In this document: positions 1 to 6,788 of the stretch, in pieces
Numbering within the stretch: position 1 is the stretch's first letter
Layout of the letters: the number at the start of each line of letters is the position of its first letter
NCBI GenBank assembly: GCA_944327255.1
Contig: CALVHA010000019.1
Coordinates: 1-42,431 of the forward strand
DNA: 42,431 nt
Direction: 5' to 3'
Origin: Candidatus Gastranaerophilales bacterium
GTDB taxonomy: Bacteria > Cyanobacteriota > Vampirovibrionia > Gastranaerophilales > Gastranaerophilaceae
Translations under genes and position numbers: made by a program
The notes under the pieces: generated by a model
The model's input: the letters and a program-made list of their open reading frames with translations, nothing else
Told to the model about the DNA's origin: nothing
The model's database searches: none

Positions 1-22
1 TTTATGAAAAACTTTATGACAG

Positions 23-116
23 TATACACCCACCTATCCTATCCTATCCTATCCTATGAGGCATTATAACTGTGTTTCAGGCTTTTTTAAATCTAATTTT
101 ACATTTCGTTACATTT
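23..116 (-). repeat. Dispersed promoter/leader-like repeat, copy 1
   Basis: This intergenic element matches a second copy at 6626-6718. Shared parts, read on the plus strand, are TATAC (23-27), five tandem CCTAT units (33-57), GAGGCATTATAACTG (58-72) and TTTTACATTTCGTTACATTT (97-116). Read on the minus strand it holds CAGTTATAATGCC, a good -10 box (63-68), followed within 7 nt by GGATA repeats. It starts directly after the panB stop codon and would drive transcription leftward off the window. The two copies diverge between the conserved blocks (73-96), so the conserved blocks look functional rather than merely young. It is not a CRISPR or an IS end that I recognise. Confidence 0.8.
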
Positions 117-117
117 G

Positions 118-915
118 TCAAAAAACTTCATCATTAGACGGGAAATTTCCAGATTTTACATCCTCGTTATATTGTTTCGCACAATTTAAAATTAAAGACT
201 GCATATCTCCGTATTTACGAGCAAATTTTGGCTTAAATTCCGAAAACTTACCAAATACATCATCACTTACAAGAACTTGCCCATCACAGTATCTACCTGC
301 ACCACAAGAAATTGTAGGCACTGATAAATTTTCGGTAATATACTTTCCGCAATCTTCGGGCACCATTTCTAATACAATAGAAAACACACCCGCTTGTTCA
401 AGTTTTTTAGCCTGTCTCAAGATTTCATCAGCCGCCTCTTGATCCTTACCTTGAATTTTGTATCCGCCTAACGTATTCAAAAATTGGGGAGTAAATCCGA
501 GATGTCCCATTACAGGAATACCTGCCTCCACACATCGTTTTGTTACTTCTAATATATAATCATTGCAACCTTCGATTTTAACTCCGTTTGCACCGAGTTT
601 TATCATATCCCCACAATTTTTGATGGCAGATGAAATATTAATATGATAACTCATAAAAGGCATATCCGTCACAACCATCGCATGAGAAACCCCATTTGCA
701 ACAGCCTTTGTAAAAACAGCCATTTCATTCACTCCGATAGAGTGTGTCGTTTCATATCCTAAAGCCACCATTGCCAAGCTGTCACCAACAAGAATTATAT
801 CAACCCCTGCCTGATCTATATATTTTGCAGTATAACAATCATAAGCAGTTAATGCCGAAAACTTTTGATTATTCTCTTTATATTTTCTTAGAGTATTAAT
901 TGTTACTTTTTTCAT
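118..915 (-). CDS. panB: 3-methyl-2-oxobutanoate hydroxymethyltransferase (ketopantoate hydroxymethyltransferase)
   Basis: PanB transfers a hydroxymethyl group from 5,10-methylene-tetrahydrofolate to 2-oxoisovalerate, the first committed step of pantothenate and CoA synthesis, in the cytoplasm. The 265-residue protein is full length and has the family blocks: VGDS at 43-46 and VVTDMPF at 81-87 (metal ligands Asp44 and Asp84), KIEG at 113-116, GHLGFTPQ at 137-144, GGYKIQG at 150-156 and the catalytic Glu in VLEMVP (Glu183). It begins 21 bp after yvcK and is probably the last gene of the dapB/pxpA/yvcK/panB run. GGAAG lies about 10 nt upstream of the ATG. panC and panD are not in the window. 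The repeat copy 1 begins immediately after its stop. Confidence 0.96.
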   Translation of the reverse strand: MKKVTINTLRKYKENNQKFSALTAYDCYTAKYIDQAGVDIILVGDSLAMVALGYETTHSIGVNEMAVFTKAVANGVSHAMVVTDMPFMSYHINISSAIKNCGDMIKLGANGVKIEGCNDYILEVTKRCVEAGIPVMGHLGFTPQFLNTLGGYKIQGKDQEAADEILRQAKKLEQAGVFSIVLEMVPEDCGKYITENLSVPTISCGAGRYCDGQVLVSDDVFGKFSEFKPKFARKYGDMQSLILNCAKQYNEDVKSGNFPSNDEVF

Positions 916-936
916 ACTAGAAATACTTCCAATAGA

Positions 937-2274
937 TTAACGTTTTGAAGAAAAGAATGAATTTTTATCCTCTTTTAATTCTCTCCTAAACCAATAATAA
1001 ATAGCACGGGCAACTCTGTGTGAACTATGTCTTACAAGTCCTTCCTTACTATCCTCGATAAGTTTTTTAGAGAAAATTTTCACTCCTAATTTTCTGATAT
1101 TTTCTGTATCAATTTTTACAGGATAAGAGTGTGCCATCTGATATTTTGCGGCAAGATTTGACGGGATAAAATCATTCACAAGCACCGTATCAATAACCTT
1201 TTTGCTGTTTGCATGTTTCATCAAAGCCTGAATATGATCAGAAACAGTATATCCGTCAGTTTCTCCTGGTTGAGTCATAATATTACAAACATAAATCTTC
1301 TTAGCATCAGAGGCCACAACCTCTTTAGAAATTTCTTCTATCAAAAGATTAGGAATAACACTTGTATATAAACTTCCAGGTCCTAAAATAATCAAATCAG
1401 CATTTCTTATTGCAACAATAACTTCTTCCAACGCCTTACATCTTTTAGGGTCGGTAAATAATCTCTTTATTTTGCCATGAGCTTCAGGAATATTAGATTC
1501 CCCATGAATAATCCTTCCGTCTTCCATTTCTGCAACAAGTTTCATATCATCCAAAGTAGAAGGCAATACCCTGCCGCGAATAGATAAGACATTTGATGAT
1601 TCTTTTACTGCACGAACCATATCTCCCGTAATTGCACATAAAGCTGTAAGAAATAAATTCCCGAAACTATGTCCTTCAAGCCCTTCACCGGATTTAAAAC
1701 GATATTGGAAAAGCTTGGTAACCAAGTCCTCATCATCAGCCAATGCCGCAATACAATTTCTGATATCTCCCGGCGGAAGAACCCCCATCTCTTCACGTAA
1801 TCTGCCAGAACTCCCGCCATCATCACCAACGGTAACAACAGCAGTAATATTATTTGTAATATGTTTGATACCTTTTAACAACATAGAAAGCCCTGTACCA
1901 CCACCAATTGCAACAATTTTAGGTCCTCTGTTTAATTTTCTCCTTCTGTATAAAGCTTCCAGTATTGTCTCATTTTCTCTGCCATTATTAATATCAAGCA
2001 TTGATAAGTTTGTTTTTTGCCAGCCTTTAAAAAATATAGCCATTCCGAACATGACCATAGCAAAAGCAATCCATTCCGTAGAAACTTTTGAGGCAATTTT
2101 TTTAATAAATTCCATTATATAAAATATAGGACGTACATCGCTCAATATTAACAATCCCAGAGCAATAAAAACTGCACCCAAAAATATAAGCACAAACCAT
2201 CTTTTAACTTGAAGCCCTGGCACTAACCATCCTGCATCTTTAGGCATCTTCATATTATCAGCAAATTTTTTCAT
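937..2274 (-). CDS. yvcK: YvcK/CofD-family gluconeogenesis factor with N-terminal membrane segments
   Basis: YvcK proteins bind UDP-sugars and link carbon metabolism to cell-wall synthesis and cell shape; they share the fold of CofD (2-phospho-L-lactate transferase). The core begins near residue 119 with a Rossmann-type GGGTG (124-128), followed by GDDGGSSGRLR (150-160) and PPGDIRNC (167-174), all typical. The first 100 residues are an extra region with two hydrophobic helices (about 25-45 and 67-84), so the enzyme is probably anchored to the inner membrane. Cyanobacterial homologs are known to carry a similar extension, while the Bacillus protein is soluble and shorter. The start has only a weak GGA before it; it lies 20 bp after pxpA. 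Confidence 0.93.
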   Translation of the reverse strand: MKKFADNMKMPKDAGWLVPGLQVKRWFVLIFLGAVFIALGLLILSDVRPIFYIMEFIKKIASKVSTEWIAFAMVMFGMAIFFKGWQKTNLSMLDINNGRENETILEALYRRRKLNRGPKIVAIGGGTGLSMLLKGIKHITNNITAVVTVGDDGGSSGRLREEMGVLPPGDIRNCIAALADDEDLVTKLFQYRFKSGEGLEGHSFGNLFLTALCAITGDMVRAVKESSNVLSIRGRVLPSTLDDMKLVAEMEDGRIIHGESNIPEAHGKIKRLFTDPKRCKALEEVIVAIRNADLIILGPGSLYTSVIPNLLIEEISKEVVASDAKKIYVCNIMTQPGETDGYTVSDHIQALMKHANSKKVIDTVLVNDFIPSNLAAKYQMAHSYPVKIDTENIRKLGVKIFSKKLIEDSKEGLVRHSSHRVARAIYYWFRRELKEDKNSFFSSKR

Positions 2275-2294
2275 CTACATATTCCAATCTGTCA

Positions 2295-3095
2295 CTACTC
2301 AACCCAGCCTGATCTACAAGCATTTTTATAATTTACCGGCACAGGCACTATTAATTCTTTTGACTGTTTAATTAAAGCCTGTGCATTTGCTATTTTATTT
2401 GAGAAATGAATTGTATCAACTTCAACGTAAGTTCTCCCGCCTGCAATATTATCAATTTGAGAAGTTGCAAGAAGAGTTTTTAATCTATTAATTGAAGCAA
2501 AAATATTTTCATTATCTTTTCTTGAAAAATCAATTGTTCCGTCAACGTTATAATTTTTTTCCAAATGTACTTCCTGAGCAATCGGCAAATTAACATGTTC
2601 GCCAACCTTTGAAGTAACCTCACCTGCAGCTCCATAGTAAACAAGCCATTGAGAACACTTTTTAACAGCTCTTGCAATAGAACAGGCAAATCCAAAGTCT
2701 TCTGCGGCCTGCTGATACATTGCCCCATGAGGTCTTACGTGCTCAATTTCCAATTTATATGTTTTTGCAAAGGACATTAATGCTCCCACCTGATAAATAA
2801 CAAGCGATTCAATCTCGTCTTCACTTAATTCCATCTGGCGGTATCCAAAACCCTGAATATCATGAAAACCTATATGCGCTCCGACAACAACATTTTTTTC
2901 TTTTGCTTTTAACAGTGCTTCCCTGATTGACATAGGATCTCCCGCATGAAAACCGCAGGAAATATTAACAGAACTTGCATAATCCAACAAAGAATATTCA
3001 TTGTTATTTCTGTATATACCAAAACTTTGAGCTAAATCTATATTAAAATCTATATTATCAATTTTCTTTCTCTCCAGAGCCTGTTGCATAATCAT
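2295..3095 (-). CDS. pxpA: Divergent LamB/YcsF (5-oxoprolinase subunit A, PxpA) family protein
   Basis: PxpA is the subunit of prokaryotic 5-oxoprolinase that, with PxpB and PxpC, hydrolyses 5-oxoproline to glutamate using ATP. The TIM-barrel-like fold is clear: DFNIDL near 16-21, CGFHAGDP at 47-54, GAH near 73-75, GFGY near 82-85 and PHGAMY near 121-126. Several usually invariant residues are altered: the GE after the first block is AQ, the Pro of GAHP is Ile, GFGRR is GFGYR, and the C-terminal CxHGD signature is replaced by YVEVD. No pxpB or pxpC is nearby. The reaction is therefore uncertain. An ATG two codons in (at 3089) has the better spacing to AAAGAGAAAG and may be the true start. Confidence 0.85.
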   Translation of the reverse strand: MIMQQALERKKIDNIDFNIDLAQSFGIYRNNNEYSLLDYASSVNISCGFHAGDPMSIREALLKAKEKNVVVGAHIGFHDIQGFGYRQMELSEDEIESLVIYQVGALMSFAKTYKLEIEHVRPHGAMYQQAAEDFGFACSIARAVKKCSQWLVYYGAAGEVTSKVGEHVNLPIAQEVHLEKNYNVDGTIDFSRKDNENIFASINRLKTLLATSQIDNIAGGRTYVEVDTIHFSNKIANAQALIKQSKELIVPVPVNYKNACRSGWVE

Positions 3096-3101
3096 CTTTC
3101 T

Positions 3102-3158
3102 CTTTACAAACTTAGTAATTACAAATAAAATTATACTTCCAAAAAAAATTAATGGAAG
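3102..3158 (-). promoter_or_regulatory. Candidate promoter upstream of pxpA
   Basis: A perfect TATAAT on the minus strand (3130-3135) lies 35 nt before the pxpA start, with a poor -35 region (CTTCCA-like, spacing 18). If active, pxpA-yvcK-panB can be expressed separately from dapB, from which it is separated by 97 bp. Confidence 0.4.
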
Positions 3159-3192
3159 AATCTTTACATAATTTTAACAGATATGAAATCTT

Positions 3193-3942
3193 TTATAAGA
3201 TACTTTCCAATCCGTAAATGAAGTCATTGTTTTCATAAACATGTTTTACAGCCAACATAACTCCTTGCATATAACATTTTCTATCCATTGAATCATGTCT
3301 TATTTTAAATATCTGACCGCTTGAGCCGAAAATAACTTCCTGAGATGCAATATAACCTGGCATTCTGACAGAATGTATATGAATATCAGCATAAGATTTT
3401 CCGCCTCTTGAGCCTTCAATTGTTTCAACCTCAGGACAATTTCCTTTTGTAAAACTGTCTTTTGCTTCAGCCATCATTAAAGCTGTTTTAATCGCAGTAC
3501 CGGAAGGTGCATCTTTCTTTTGATTATGATGAAGTTCAATAATTTCGGCATTATCAAAATACTTTGCAGCCTGTTTTGCAAACATCATCATTAAGACCGC
3601 ACCTGTTGAAAAATTCGGGGCAATAAGACAAGATGTGTTTTGCTCTTTCGACAATTTTTTCAAATACTCTATCTCATCATCTTTAAGTCCGGTTGTTCCT
3701 ATAACAATTTTTATTCCATTATTCAAACAGTATTTAGCATTTTCAAAAATAGATTTTGGCTGTGTAAAATCTACAAGAACATCAATATCACAAACTCTGT
3801 GAGCATCTTCTATAGACTGGTATGTTCCGGAGCCAGCAATATCAATCTTTGCAACAAGCTCTGTTTTGTCCGATTCTTCAATGGCATTGCAAACTTCTTT
3901 TCCCATTTTCCCTAAAGCACCGCATACAGCAACTCTTATCAT
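3193..3942 (-). CDS. dapB: 4-hydroxy-tetrahydrodipicolinate reductase
   Basis: DapB reduces 4-hydroxy-tetrahydrodipicolinate with NAD(P)H in the lysine/diaminopimelate pathway, supplying peptidoglycan and lysine. The N-terminal nucleotide-binding motif is GALGKMG, followed by VDFTQP, IGTTGL, APNFSTGAV and the family signature around HHNQKKDAPSGTA with the catalytic His and Lys; the C-terminal SVRMPGY and VIFGSSGQ blocks are also present. The frame is open 21 codons further upstream (to 4005), but I chose the ATG at 3942 because the protein then starts MIRVAVCGALG as the family does, and GAGGG lies 6 nt upstream of it. Length is 249 residues, typical for bacterial DapB. It is divergent from rpmI. 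Confidence 0.95.
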   Translation of the reverse strand: MIRVAVCGALGKMGKEVCNAIEESDKTELVAKIDIAGSGTYQSIEDAHRVCDIDVLVDFTQPKSIFENAKYCLNNGIKIVIGTTGLKDDEIEYLKKLSKEQNTSCLIAPNFSTGAVLMMMFAKQAAKYFDNAEIIELHHNQKKDAPSGTAIKTALMMAEAKDSFTKGNCPEVETIEGSRGGKSYADIHIHSVRMPGYIASQEVIFGSSGQIFKIRHDSMDRKCYMQGVMLAVKHVYENNDFIYGLESIL

Positions 3943-4032
3943 GTTATCCCTCACTTTCATTTCCTGATAACTCAAATTGTAACACAGACAAATAAAATGT
4001 TTCATGTAGTCTTAATAATAGGAAATAAACAC

Positions 4033-4061
4033 TTGCAAAAGAAATTTTAGTGTAATAATAT
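4033..4061 (+). promoter_or_regulatory. Promoter of rpmI-rplT
   Basis: TTGCAA (4033-4038), a 17-bp spacer and TAATAT (4056-4061) form a reasonable sigma-70 type promoter. It leaves an untranslated leader of about 70 nt before rpmI, which contains the hairpin listed next. Confidence 0.6.
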
Positions 4062-4070
4062 TATTTTACG

Positions 4071-4106
4071 AAAGTTTTACGGCTTTGGTATGCCTGAAAC
4101 TTTTTT
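4071..4106 (+). promoter_or_regulatory. Attenuator-like terminator hairpin in the rpmI-rplT leader
   Basis: AAAGTTT (4071-4077) pairs perfectly with AAACTTT (4097-4103); inside, GGC (4081-4083) pairs with GCC (4092-4094), and a run of six T follows (4101-4106). This is an intrinsic-terminator shape placed between the promoter and the first gene, with no plus-strand gene upstream that it could end. In Bacillus, L20 represses its own operon through premature termination in the leader; a similar role here is inference. Confidence 0.6.
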
Positions 4107-4136
4107 GTAACTAACTTAATTTAAAAGGAGAAGAAA

Positions 4137-4346
4137 ATGCCAAAATTAAAAACTCACAAATCTGCTGCAAAACGTTATAAAGTAACTGCAACAGGTAAAA
4201 TCCAAAAAAGACAAGCAGGTATAGGTCACTTGCTCCAACACAAATCAGGATCTAGAAAACGTAGAATTTTCAAGATGGTTGATGTATCTGAATCACACAT
4301 TAAACTGGTATCTAAAGAGTTACCATACAAGAAATATTCAAGATAG
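4137..4346 (+). CDS. rpmI: 50S ribosomal protein L35
   Basis: L35 is a small basic protein of the large ribosomal subunit. The 69-residue sequence begins PKLKTHKSAAKR and has the family pattern TGKIQKRQAG, GHLLQHKS and KRRIF, with the basic C-terminus KYSR. The start is fixed by AAAGGAGA 7 nt upstream. It is followed 12 bp later by rplT, the usual pair. infC, often first in this operon, is not in front; instead a promoter and leader hairpin are. The pair is a stand-alone transcription unit that ends at the terminator at 4729-4762. Confidence 0.98.
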   Translation: MPKLKTHKSAAKRYKVTATGKIQKRQAGIGHLLQHKSGSRKRRIFKMVDVSESHIKLVSKELPYKKYSR

Positions 4347-4358
4347 GAGCAGTGAATT

Positions 4359-4709
4359 ATGAGAATTAGACGCGGAAATGTAAATCGCAAAAGACATAAA
4401 AAAATATTAAAACTTGCTAAAGGATTTATTGGTGCAAGAAGTAGAATTTTTAAAGTAGCTAATATTGCTGTTATGAAAGCATTGAAATATGCTTACAGAG
4501 ACAGACGTACTACAAAACGTAATATGCGCAGACTCTGGATCGTAAGAATCAATGCTGCAGTTAGAGAACGCGGAATGAGCTATTCAAGATTCGTTAATGC
4601 TTGCAAAAAAGCTAATATTGTTGTTAACAGAAAAATGTTGGCTGAACTTGCAGTAAACGATAAAGAAGCTTTTGATGTAGTTTTCGAGGCTGCTAAATCT
4701 GCAAAATAA
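4359..4709 (+). CDS. rplT: 50S ribosomal protein L20
   Basis: L20 binds 23S rRNA early in assembly of the large subunit. The 116-residue protein carries the expected [20 protein letters not shown] start, [27 protein letters not shown] and [10 protein letters not shown] blocks and is of normal length. GGAG lies 8 nt before the ATG. In several bacteria L20 also represses its own operon by binding the leader mRNA; the hairpin at 4071-4106 is a possible target. An excellent intrinsic terminator follows. Confidence 0.98.
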   Translation: MRIRRGNVNRKRHKKILKLAKGFIGARSRIFKVANIAVMKALKYAYRDRRTTKRNMRRLWIVRINAAVRERGMSYSRFVNACKKANIVVNRKMLAELAVNDKEAFDVVFEAAKSAK

Positions 4710-4728
4710 GTCCATCGGATTTTAAAAT

Positions 4729-4762
4729 AAAAAAGCACTCAATTTTATTTGAGTGCTTTTTT
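4729..4762 (+). terminator. Intrinsic terminator after rplT
   Basis: AAAAGCACTCAA and its complement TTGAGTGCTTTT form a strong stem around a short TTTTATT-containing loop, ending in a T run at 4757-4762. A matching A run on the other side makes it potentially bidirectional. Confidence 0.93.
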
Positions 4763-4849
4763 GTATCTTCATAAATCGTTACAAACAAGCAATTTTCGAC
4801 AAAATTTTTACTTTATATACTTAGTTGGGAAAAGAATTGGTTATAAAAT

Positions 4850-5227
4850 ATGATGTTCGGGAATGATGAATACATTAAACCTCTTATATATAGGGACATA
4901 ATAGGTCCTGAAAATACTCCTATGGGAATGATGATGGGTGGAATGTATCCAGGCGGAATGTACCCGACAAATCTTCTTGGTGGAATTACAATGCCACATG
5001 GTCCTGCGGAAGACACATACCACAGTTACCAGCAAAGGAAGAAAAAAGATTGGAACTTCTTTACAAAAGCAATACTTGTATTAGGTGGGCTGGTTGCCCT
5101 TGATTTGATGAAATTTAAAGGACTTAAAAATTTATTCAAAAAATCAGGAAATGGAACCAGAAATAGTAATTTTAGCAATAGATTTAGTACATTATCACAA
5201 AAATTGAAAAATTTATTCAAAAAATAA
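4850..5227 (+). CDS. Small Met/Gly/Pro-rich single-pass membrane protein of unknown function
   Basis: I do not recognise a family. The 125-residue product has three visible parts: a Met/Gly/Tyr/Pro-rich stretch (25-39, MGMMMGGMYPGGMYP), one hydrophobic helix (about 70-87) preceded by the basic QQRKKK, and a basic tail in which the heptapeptide LKNLFKK occurs twice (92-98 and 119-125), encoded by the same 18-nt DNA string. By the positive-inside rule the basic sides are cytoplasmic, but both flanks of the helix are basic so topology is unclear. No convincing ribosome binding site precedes the ATG at 4850; a second ATG follows immediately. It stands alone between the rplT terminator and yajQ. 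Codon use resembles its neighbours. Confidence 0.65.
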   Translation: MMFGNDEYIKPLIYRDIIGPENTPMGMMMGGMYPGGMYPTNLLGGITMPHGPAEDTYHSYQQRKKKDWNFFTKAILVLGGLVALDLMKFKGLKNLFKKSGNGTRNSNFSNRFSTLSQKLKNLFKK

Positions 5228-5241
5228 AAATAGCTCGAATC

Positions 5242-5270
5242 TTCACAAAACAAAACTCCTGTGGTAGGAT
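5242..5270 (+). promoter_or_regulatory. Promoter of yajQ
   Basis: TTCACA (5242-5247), 17-bp spacer, TAGGAT (5265-5270). Transcription would begin near 5277, only a few nucleotides before the AGGAGG of yajQ. Confidence 0.5.
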
Positions 5271-5294
5271 TAAATAAAAAAACAGGAGGTTATT

Positions 5295-5795
5295 ATGGCT
5301 AAAGATTGCAGTTTTGATGTGGTTTCGGAATTTGACAGGCAAGAATTGGTTAATGCCGTAGATCAAGTAAAACGTGATGTTTCATCAAGATTTGACCTTA
5401 AAGATTCTAATTCAGAAATAGAACTTGAAGGTGATAAATCAATTACTATTACAACCGATGATGATATGAAGCTGAGAAACATTTATGACATTTTACAGAC
5501 AAAACTTGTAAAGAGAAATCTTAATATAAGGATATTGGATCCTCAACCCGTTGAAAATGCTCTTGGCGGGAGAATAAGAAGAGTCTATAAGTTAAAAAAA
5601 GGGTTAACCCAGGAACTTGCCAAAAAGATTGTTGCAGATATTAAAGATTCAAAAATTAAAGTCCAAGCATCAATTCAGGGGGATCAAGTCAGAGTTTCCG
5701 GTAAAGATAAGGATAATTTACAGGAAGTTATTAAAATGCTCCGCGGAAATGAAGAAAAGTATGATTATCCATTACAATTTACAAATTACAGATAA
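5295..5795 (+). CDS. yajQ: YajQ family nucleotide-binding protein
   Basis: YajQ proteins are small cytoplasmic proteins that bind nucleotides; in Xanthomonas a homolog binds cyclic di-GMP and controls transcription. The 166-residue sequence has the family start CSFDVVSEFDRQEL, then SRFDLKDS, LVKRNLNI, GLTQELAKKI, KVQASIQGDQVRVSGK and the C-terminal YDYPLQFTNYR. Length is standard (about 160-165). AGGAGG 6 nt upstream is an ideal ribosome binding site. CTCCTGT at 5256-5262 is complementary to ACAGGAG at 5282-5288, but the first arm would be upstream of the predicted transcript start. A bidirectional terminator follows. The actual ligand in this organism is unknown. Confidence 0.95.
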   Translation: MAKDCSFDVVSEFDRQELVNAVDQVKRDVSSRFDLKDSNSEIELEGDKSITITTDDDMKLRNIYDILQTKLVKRNLNIRILDPQPVENALGGRIRRVYKLKKGLTQELAKKIVADIKDSKIKVQASIQGDQVRVSGKDKDNLQEVIKMLRGNEEKYDYPLQFTNYR

Positions 5796-5798
5796 ATA

Positions 5799-5826
5799 AA
5801 AGCCCGGAAAATTTTCCGGGCTTTTT
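5799..5826 (+). terminator. Bidirectional intrinsic terminator between yajQ and the 5843-6541 gene
   Basis: AAAGCCCGGAAAA pairs perfectly with TTTTCCGGGCTTT; T runs follow on both strands. It ends yajQ on the plus strand and the convergent gene on the minus strand. Confidence 0.95.
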
Positions 5827-5842
5827 AAGTATTTAAATTAGT

Positions 5843-6541
5843 TTATAAAGTCTTAATTTTATCCATAAGTTCAGCAGTATTATAAAATTCTCCACCACTA
5901 GTAATATTAGTTATTCTGTCCAAATAACCGGAAGGAGCCTTTAGATCAATCGCAGCAGTTATTCCGTTTTGTGATGATTTTGGCAGTCTAAGATGAGTCA
6001 TACCATCAGCTTCTTTTAATGTAAGACGTTTAACAAAATCAATAGGATTAAATTTATCTCTACGGAGATTTGGAACGGTCACATCAGCTTGCACAGCCCC
6101 AATTTCACTATTATTACCGGAAATTTTTAAACGCTGCCCTGCTTTGTTAAACAGAACTTTTAATTTATTCATATTAGTTCCCGCTGTATCATGCAAAACA
6201 ACTTCAAATATTCCGCTGTGTGGAGAAAGCCCCTTAAACTGCATATCAAAAATATGGATATTATTTTGAGAATAGGCCGTAGGAGCATATTTCTTAGTAT
6301 ATTCAATGATTTTATTATTATATGGACGAGAACCAATACTACCGTATTTGTATAAAGGCATAGATTTTAGAATGTCAACCTGTTTACCATTTAACTTCAG
6401 GACTGCACGAAAATCTTTAGGAGTTTCTCCATTCCCAATACTCTCAATAGTTTTCATTGCTACTTTTCCAACATTTCTTAATTGAGACAAATTTTCAAGA
6501 CCAATAGTTCTGGCCATATTTAAAAGTTTTACGCTTACCAT
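5843..6541 (-). CDS. Hypothetical protein of unknown family
   Basis: The 232-residue product is not one I can assign. It lacks a signal peptide, membrane helix, or cysteine motif. The N-terminal 45 residues look helical and amphipathic (LENLSQLRNVGKVAMKTIESI); the remainder has alternating beta-type segments with many Gly/Asn/Asp turns (for example GQRLKISGNNSEIG and VQADVTVPNLRRD). AAGGAAAAATTAATT before the ATG gives a plausible ribosome binding site. Its upstream region (125 bp away) is repeat copy 2, whose minus-strand -10 box would transcribe this gene; that makes it the only gene in the window visibly under the repeat. It ends at a shared terminator with yajQ. Confidence 0.7.
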   Translation of the reverse strand: MVSVKLLNMARTIGLENLSQLRNVGKVAMKTIESIGNGETPKDFRAVLKLNGKQVDILKSMPLYKYGSIGSRPYNNKIIEYTKKYAPTAYSQNNIHIFDMQFKGLSPHSGIFEVVLHDTAGTNMNKLKVLFNKAGQRLKISGNNSEIGAVQADVTVPNLRRDKFNPIDFVKRLTLKEADGMTHLRLPKSSQNGITAAIDLKAPSGYLDRITNITSGGEFYNTAELMDKIKTL

Positions 6542-6625
6542 AATTAATTTTTCCTTTCTTTTGTTATTACTTGAAAATCGATTTCCCCTATGCTTTTATA
6601 AAAGCAAAATACTCAAAATAATTGC

Positions 6626-6718
6626 TATACGCCGCCTTATCCTATCCTATCCTATCCTATGAGGCATTATAACTGCATTTTAGCCTTCTTAAATTTAATT
6701 TTACATTTCGTTACATTT
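6626..6718 (-). repeat. Dispersed promoter/leader-like repeat, copy 2
   Basis: Second copy of the element at 23-116: TATAC (6626-6630), one CCTTAT plus four CCTAT units (6635-6660), GAGGCATTATAACTG (6661-6675), a variable middle, and TTTTACATTTCGTTACATTT ending at 6718. It lies between the start of the 5843-6541 gene (minus) and mfd (plus). On the minus strand the order is: A/T-rich block with two ATGTAA motifs, then CAGTTATAATGCC, then the GGATA array, then the gene. The number of perfect units differs from copy 1 (four plus one imperfect against five), as expected from slippage. Confidence 0.8.
6659..6690 (-). promoter_or_regulatory. Candidate promoter inside repeat copy 2
   Basis: TATAAT on the minus strand (6666-6671) sits in a block conserved between both repeat copies; a weak TTTAA-type -35 lies 16-17 bp upstream. 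Transcription would start about 7 nt downstream, at the first GGATA unit, giving a leader of about 115 nt for the 5843-6541 gene. Confidence 0.5.
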
Positions 6719-6773
6719 TAGTTTTTCTATATAAATTTTATATATTTACAGAAAAAAAATATGTAAATTTTCA

Positions 6774-6782
6774 TGTTAAAAT
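6774..6782 (+). promoter_or_regulatory. Extended -10 promoter abutting mfd (leaderless)
   Basis: TG, one base, then TAAAAT (6777-6782) ends 6 nt before the mfd ATG at 6789. The usual start of transcription would be the A of the ATG itself. No ribosome binding site is present between them. Confidence 0.55.
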
Positions 6783-6788
6783 ATCTTT

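Noticed and set aside
33..57. CCTAT array as a CRISPR or minisatellite locus
   Set aside because: Units are 5 bp and contiguous, with no spacers and no cas genes; better treated as part of the dispersed promoter-like repeat.
56..442. Plus-strand open frame of 128 codons
   Set aside because: It starts inside the repeat and lies antisense to panB, whose protein is clearly conserved.
3943..4005. Longer N-terminus of DapB
   Set aside because: The extra 21 residues are unlike the family, and a good ribosome binding site serves the ATG at 3942.
5255..5289. Hairpin hiding the yajQ ribosome binding site (riboswitch-like)
   Set aside because: The complementary arm CTCCTGT is upstream of the predicted transcription start, so it would not be in the mRNA unless another promoter is used.
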